From positions 1 to 28,751 of the IMG/VR virus record IMGVR_UViG_3300034106_004770: DNA of 28,751 bases. One strand, given 5' to 3'. The notes under the pieces are model-generated. The model was not told the DNA's origin, did not search any database, and saw only the letters and a program-made list of their open reading frames with translations. Numbering within the stretch: the first letter of the stretch is position 1; the number at the start of each line of letters is the position of its first letter. The stretch is from a virus. The translations under genes and the position numbers were made by a program. Positions 25,779-28,751 of the stretch are shown piece after piece.

Positions 25779-25880
25779 CCTCCGGCCTTGACAGGGGACC
25801 CCGCGTCACCTCGTGGCTTCGCCATGCGGCCACGGCCTGGCGTTCCGCTACGCTATAATTCCTAAGCCCGTCCCCAGGAA

Positions 25881-26489
25881 CTAAAGCATATCCGCAGACA
25901 AGGGCAATGGCGCCCGTGGCGTGGCTCTGGGAATAAGAGATTTAGGTGTGGTCAACTTATCCAGCATCGCCGCCGCCTTTTCAGTTGCCGTGATTTGCGG
26001 CAGCCTAGGATCTTTGGCGTTGCGATCTGCCAGGATCTGGTCTAGGGTCTTGGCCGTGGCGCTCAGCATAGTCTGCCCTTCAACTTCAATGATTTCATTC
26101 TGACTGTTTGTTACGTATTTCGGGATTGCAGACTGTGGCAATGTGAGATTCACAGTCAGGCTGACTGCGGAATCTGCTTGCATGACTGGATCAGAACGCC
26201 GACGCGCAGTGTTAAGAATGCGGAATGCAGCAATGGCCTGGCCCATGTTGGCAAAGGGCAGATTCTTTTTAATCTTGTCCAACGCCAGCGCCTCAGCACC
26301 CTCCAGATCATGGTCAAATTCCATGTCTGCAATGCTTGCTGCAGCTTGCTGTTCTGCAATCTGAGTCTGAGCATCTGGGTCAGCTTTCAGTTGGCTGACA
26401 TAAGAGTCACTGACGCCACAGGCCGCAGCCACTTGTGAAGTGGGAATGCCTTGGGCAAGAAGTCTGATTGCATGTTCTTTGGTGTTCAT
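25881..26489 (-). CDS. Terminase small subunit
   Basis: This 202-aa protein recognises the packaging site and brings the DNA to the large subunit. The N-terminal helix-turn-helix is clear: AIRLLAQGIPTSQVAAACGVSDSYVSQLKAD (residues 7-37). A helical middle (residues 40-110, QTQIAEQQAAASIADMEFDHDLEGAEALALDKIKKNLPF) fits the oligomerisation core. SLTVNLTLPQSAIPKYVTNSQNEIIEVEGQTML (residues 129-161) is a beta segment like that of other small terminases. A near-perfect AAGGAGG lies 10 bases before the ATG and overlaps the previous stop. It lies upstream of the structured gap and about 2.4 kb upstream of TerL in transcription order. Confidence 0.75.
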   Translation of the reverse strand: MNTKEHAIRLLAQGIPTSQVAAACGVSDSYVSQLKADPDAQTQIAEQQAAASIADMEFDHDLEGAEALALDKIKKNLPFANMGQAIAAFRILNTARRRSDPVMQADSAVSLTVNLTLPQSAIPKYVTNSQNEIIEVEGQTMLSATAKTLDQILADRNAKDPRLPQITATEKAAAMLDKLTTPKSLIPRATPRAPLPLSADML

Positions 26490-26504
26490 GGGGCGTTGCC
26501 CTCC

Positions 26505-27656
26505 TTAGTATGAACGCTCTAGGCGCTGAATGTTAGGCAGCCTGCCAGGAGTCATATTTTGACTCTGCCGTGCCTCAACTTCTCCAAAAATATTTCTGTA
26601 GAGATTGTACAAATATGCATCTGGGTCTGCAGGCACTCTGGGAGATTTTAGTGTTGGGTACATGCTAGCGAAATCAATGTCTATTAATGTAGCTATTACG
26701 TCATCTAACTCTTGCTTCGTGCGAAATGAGCCCATTTGTTTGGCTTCTTCAATAGACTGCACTAATGGATCTATTGCCACTTGTGAGCCGCTGCGTGTGA
26801 AGCCGTAGCCTTGCCCACCATGCGTAAGTTCATGAATAAGTGTGCTTATAAAAGGAGACTCTGAAGTTGTTGCAACAGAACTAGGCAGCCCTATCCTATT
26901 ACTGCCAACATTATAGTACCCTAAAACGTTAGTATTATCTAAGTTTGGATCATGTATGATGCGCGTGCCCTTTAGCTCTGGCATAAGTTTATACAAACTT
27001 TCGTGCGGCAACACAGTCTCGACACGGACAGTATTTTGCCCTCCGAGTAGAGGCTTACCAAGATTTACAGCACCAGTTGCAGGATCTGCGGTAAAAAGTT
27101 GTGAACCAAAATTTGGCTTAAATGCTTGGTTTGACAATGACGCCCGCAGCTTCATGTCTGGGCCGACGTACATGCCCTCAACAGCCATGGGAAAATTTGC
27201 AGCTTTTAGTGCTTTATTCGACTCTGCAAGTACCTTGGCATTGTCGCCAGTTCTAGCATAAGTGCGCAGAGCTTGGTCTGCAATTTTAGAGACGCCAGCC
27301 CGCGTAGCTTGCGCCGCGGTGAAAGGAATAATAATAGCTTTGGCAGCGCCGCCGGGGCTCATCATGCCCAGCACGCTCTCTACAGTATTCTGCGTAGCAT
27401 TGTCAGATTTCTTTAGACCAAATGCTTCATTTATACTTTCACTGCCGCCCACGGGTTTTTTGCTCAGGCCCTGCAGTCCTCGCCCAGCCAATGCGCCAAG
27501 GAGCAAATTTGCTGTGTCAACCCCGGCACCAGCAAGAAGCCCAGGCACGCGCTTCACAGCATTCCAAACTGCAGAGTTTGACTTGGCATTTTCTGCCCGC
27601 AACGCCGCCACGATTTCTGCCTGGGTTTGCGCCGGCGCCGTCTGAGTTTGTGCCAT
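26505..27656 (-). CDS. Zincin-like metallopeptidase-type phage protein (LPD23-like)
   Basis: This 383-aa protein has a zinc-protease HExxH motif, HELTH at residues 275-279 (LIHELTHGGQGYGF), and a likely third ligand Glu in GEVEARQSQ (residues 358-366). The pairing 'LhHEh.HhhQ ... YR.hhGEVEAR..Q' resembles LPD23 of phage polyvalent proteins. The first 60 residues include a Gly-rich hydrophobic segment (GVDTANLLLGALAGRG). It is the first gene of the late block and ends at the small terminase Shine-Dalgarno. GGAG precedes the ATG. The target is unknown: it may process virion proteins, or be ejected and act on the host. A fused or split form of larger polyvalent proteins is possible. Confidence 0.7.
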   Translation of the reverse strand: MAQTQTAPAQTQAEIVAALRAENAKSNSAVWNAVKRVPGLLAGAGVDTANLLLGALAGRGLQGLSKKPVGGSESINEAFGLKKSDNATQNTVESVLGMMSPGGAAKAIIIPFTAAQATRAGVSKIADQALRTYARTGDNAKVLAESNKALKAANFPMAVEGMYVGPDMKLRASLSNQAFKPNFGSQLFTADPATGAVNLGKPLLGGQNTVRVETVLPHESLYKLMPELKGTRIIHDPNLDNTNVLGYYNVGSNRIGLPSSVATTSESPFISTLIHELTHGGQGYGFTRSGSQVAIDPLVQSIEEAKQMGSFRTKQELDDVIATLIDIDFASMYPTLKSPRVPADPDAYLYNLYRNIFGEVEARQSQNMTPGRLPNIQRLERSY

Positions 27657-27826
27657 AGGATCTCCAATGATTAATTTATTCTATCTCCGAGCTTGGTGTT
27701 TATAAGAAAGACAAATCCTCCCGTAGTTAAAAGTGCGAAGCAATCTAGTTTGAAAATTTTAGAAAATTCCGGAGGATGTCATAGGAATATTCCAACGACA
27801 CAACCCAAAAAGGGCCTGTACCCCCT

Positions 27827-28109
27827 TCAATCCTCATTTGTGCAGCGAAGCTGCGCTGCGCGTAAGCGCACTCGTCCATCTGGACGCGCCCCTGGCGCTA
27901 GCTCCGCACTACTTAAATACTTCCGGCCAATAGCAAAGCGCTGAATCAAAGCGAGGACGGAGTTCGAGTCAACCATCATTTGTTTTGTGAGTCGCAGACT
28001 CGTGAACGAACGAAGTGAGTGAACAATCAACCCTCTGTTTGGGCAAAGCCCATTCAACATTCACTTGACCCCAGCTGCGCAGCGAAGCGGAGCTTCAATC
28101 CTCTGTTTG
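27827..28109 (+). repeat. Recurring 14-15-nt box, each followed by a hairpin
   Basis: Copies: TCAATCCTCATTTG (27827-27840), TCAACCATCATTTG (27969-27982), TCAACCCTCTGTTTG (28027-28041) and TCAATCCTCTGTTTG (28095-28109), with a weaker TCAACATTCACTTG (28054-28067). Each of the first four is followed within 0-6 bases by a perfect hairpin of different stem sequence (27842, 27989, 28040 and 28109). The box is kept while the stem changes, so the units look functional rather than simple copies. In minus reading the box has a GAGG core. Confidence 0.75.
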
Positions 28110-28173
28110 GCCGTAGGCCTGGCCGTCAGGCCAAGCCGTAGGCCTGGCAGCGTAGCTGCCCCGGCGAAGCCGG
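27842..28173 (+). repeat. Array of short perfect hairpins with 3-4-nt loops
   Basis: Stems of 4-6 bp with loops in plus reading: 27842-27854 (GCAGC, loop GAA), 27857-27870 (TGCGC, GTAA), 27873-27886 (CGTCC, loop ATCT), 27886-27898 (GCGCC, CCT), 27989-28001 (GAGTC, GCA), 28040-28052 (TGGGC, AAA), 28084-28096 (GAAGC, GGA), 28109-28119 (GGCC, GTA), 28120-28133 (TGGCC, GTCA), 28146-28160 (GGCAGC, GTA) and 28161-28173 (CCGGC, GAA). A 10-bp palindrome GCTGCGCAGC (28074-28083) adds to this. Most loops are of GNA or GNNA type on this strand. Confidence 0.85.
28110..28148 (+). repeat. 14-bp direct repeat GCCGTAGGCCTGGC
   Basis: Identical copies lie at 28110-28123 and 28135-28148, 25 bp apart. Each contains a GTA-loop hairpin core (GCC-GTA-GGC), and the two copies can also pair with each other's GGCC parts. 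Confidence 0.8.
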
Positions 28174-28207
28174 ATTGTTTATCTGACTGTGAGCGAAGCG
28201 AACGCAA

Positions 28208-28236
28208 TTTTTTACGTAGCGAAGCGAAGTAAAAAA
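28208..28236. repeat. AT-rich inverted repeat at the edge of the hairpin array
   Basis: TTTTTTAC (28208-28215) pairs with GTAAAAAA (28229-28236). The loop holds two GCGAA units. On the plus side it is followed by nine T residues (28237-28245). It may act as a weak terminator or boundary. Confidence 0.55.
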
Positions 28237-28243
28237 TTTTTTT

Positions 28244-28301
28244 TTGGAATATAATGGCTAATAATATTATCTTGGAATATGTTTATTGGGTTTTGGAATA
28301 T
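28244..28301 (+). repeat. Three TTGGAATAT iterons in an AT-rich patch
   Basis: TTGGAATAT lies at 28244-28252, 28272-28280 and 28293-28301 (spacings 28 and 21). A fourth copy is on the minus strand at 27795-27787. An ATAATATTAT palindrome lies at 28261-28270 and a GGTATACC palindrome at about 28323-28330. This pattern fits an origin or a protein-binding cluster. Confidence 0.55.
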
Positions 28302-28414
28302 ATGGGAGTGGGATATATACCCCGGTATACCCCATTTTGTAAAAAACCACATCTGCCCGTGTTTAATAATTTGACCCACTTTATATGTGTCCTCGAGATA
28401 CTGGTTTTCCAAAA

Positions 28415-28440
28415 GAAAAAACCCGGGCTATTGCCCGGGC
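28415..28440 (-). terminator. Intrinsic terminator of the 67-aa gene
   Basis: On the minus strand GCCCGGGC-type arms (28439-28433 with 28428-28422, 7 bp) are closed by a 4-nt loop (28432-28429) and followed by six T residues. It lies 20 bp after the stop of the 67-aa gene and isolates it from the control region. Confidence 0.9.
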
Positions 28441-28458
28441 TTGATTATGTGCGGTGGA

Positions 28459-28662
28459 TTACTTTCCCTTGTAGATTCTCAAATCGGACAGTTGGTCGAT
28501 AATGTTCCAGCGTGCTCGATTGGCGCTGAGATCTGCCCTAATCAGTTTCTGGATTTGCTTTTCCAAAAGAATAATACTGTTGATTTTGTTATCAGCGTCG
28601 ATATCTGGGTCGTCGAGAACTTCGCGCTGGGTGTCCTTGATTTCTTCAATAAGTGATTTCAT
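28459..28662 (-). CDS. Small helical hypothetical protein (67 aa)
   Basis: The ATG (CAT at 28660-28662) has GAAAGGAAAA upstream, a fair Shine-Dalgarno, and a clean terminator follows the stop. The product is mostly helical and charged (IEEIKDTQREVLDDPDID, NSIILLEKQIQKLIRADLSANRARWNIIDQLSDLRIYKGK). It has no TM or enzyme motif. Its sequence resembles small phage proteins with coiled-coil pairing. The function is unknown. Confidence 0.6.
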   Translation of the reverse strand: MKSLIEEIKDTQREVLDDPDIDADNKINSIILLEKQIQKLIRADLSANRARWNIIDQLSDLRIYKGK

Positions 28663-28692
28663 GATTTTCCTTTCGTTTGTGGGAATATTGGA

Positions 28693-28727
28693 GGCCGGAT
28701 TATCTTTGTGGGTTTTGATATCCGGCC
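28693..28727. repeat. 8-bp inverted repeat in the leader of the 67-aa gene
   Basis: GGCCGGAT (28693-28700) pairs with ATCCGGCC (28720-28727) around a 19-nt loop. It has no T-run, so it is not a standard terminator. It lies 31 bp or more upstream of the 67-aa ATG and could be an operator or an RNA structure in the 5' leader. A neighbouring GGAATATTGG (28682-28691) recalls the GGAATAT core of the iterons. Confidence 0.5.
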
Positions 28728-28751
28728 CCTTGGATTAGATTAGGTCAAGAT

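Larger units (their letters stand above)
25595..25880. other. 286-bp non-coding gap with hairpins between TerS and the spike-base gene
   Basis: No credible gene lies here, although every other junction in this block is 0-92 bp. In minus-strand reading there are three hairpins with GAA loops: 25741-25753 (5-bp stem, one G-T), 25758-25778 (9-bp stem) and 25814-25824 (4-bp stem). There are also palindromes such as GGGGACCCC (25794-25802) and a GATA-rich AT patch (25626-25650). The base content (GC-rich middle, AT-rich right end in transcription order) differs from the genes. It could hold a promoter, a packaging site near the terminase genes or an RNA structure. Confidence 0.7.
27657..28414. other. 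Long non-coding control region upstream of the late block
   Basis: About 760 bp contain no convincing gene. ORFs on both strands here lack ribosome-binding sites and consist of hairpin sequence. The region has three parts: 27657-27826 (AT-rich leader of the late block, with a GGAATATTCC palindrome at 27784-27793 and a weak 5-bp hairpin near 27805-27826), 27827-28207 (GC-rich mini-hairpin array with a recurring box) and 28208-28414 (very AT-rich with an inverted repeat and iterons). I find no strong sigma70 promoter for the minus-strand late block. Confidence 0.75.

Noticed and set aside
27962-27970. GTTCGAGTC, like a tRNA T-loop
   Set aside because: The flanking bases do not form a T-stem and there is no acceptor, D or anticodon arm, so it is not a tRNA or a clear attachment site.
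27827-28060. 77-aa minus-strand ORF through the hairpin region
   Set aside because: It consists of hairpin and box sequence, has no ribosome-binding site, and its protein is Arg/Ala/Leu-rich in the way of chance translations of palindromes.
27842-28173. CRISPR array
   Set aside because: The repeats are irregular in spacing, the stems differ and there are no equal-length spacers or cas genes.
28212-28412. 66-aa minus-strand ORF in the AT-rich iteron patch
   Set aside because: It needs a TTG start, has no Shine-Dalgarno, lies across the iterons and the terminator edge, and matches no protein pattern.

Overview
The window is part of the genome of a tailed double-stranded DNA phage, most likely short-tailed. 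I see a packaging and capsid set, no tape-measure, sheath or tail-terminator gene, and a group of large Ala/Gly/Gln-rich internal-virion-type proteins. The host is uncertain. The genes 'feel' like those of phages of Gram-negative, perhaps betaproteobacterial, hosts, but that is inference. No integrase, repressor, tRNA, IS element or CRISPR array is visible.

Layout. Positions 1-2104 hold the end of a plus-strand gene block: the C-terminus of a helicase/primase-like ATPase, a mosaic GC-rich small protein, a winged-helix-like small protein, a one-pass membrane microprotein and a MazG/PRA-PH-like pyrophosphohydrolase. A bidirectional terminator (2117-2140) separates this block from the convergent late block, which is entirely on the minus strand and read from 27656 down to 2162.

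In transcription order the late block is: zincin-like protein (LPD23-like), small terminase, a 286-bp structured non-coding gap, spike-base-like protein, a small triple-repeat protein, a fibre with YadA-type head repeats, a 99-aa protein, large terminase, portal, a 97-aa protein, scaffold, SU10-type major capsid protein, a 64-aa protein, an intrinsic terminator, a 121-aa protein, head-tail adaptor, two fibre-type proteins, a membrane microprotein, nozzle/stabilisation-like protein, C1q/TNF-like fibre, M15 endolysin, a 55-aa holin, three candidate internal virion proteins and a 1712-aa LPD38-like giant protein. Genes are packed with 1-4-bp TAATG or ATGA overlaps, so translational coupling is likely. 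Head genes build and fill the capsid. Adaptor, nozzle and fibres form the tail and bind the host. The giant and Ala-rich proteins probably form the internal core or ejection apparatus. Endolysin and holin release the progeny.

The part that known gene families do not explain is the non-coding region 27657-28414, upstream of the whole late block. It carries a dense array of short perfect hairpins with 3-4-nt loops, mostly GNA-type on the plus strand. Several are preceded by a recurring box close to TCAAYCCTCTGTTTG. An AT-rich patch with three TTGGAATAT iterons follows. One hairpin, GAAGCGGAGCTTC, equals as I recall it the hairpin of the phage N4 P2 promoter, which the N4 virion RNA polymerase recognises. 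A second gap (25595-25880) holds GAA-loop hairpins in the opposite orientation. Together these look like a regulatory or replication control region built from single-strand DNA (or RNA) mini-hairpins. The function is not proven by sequence alone.
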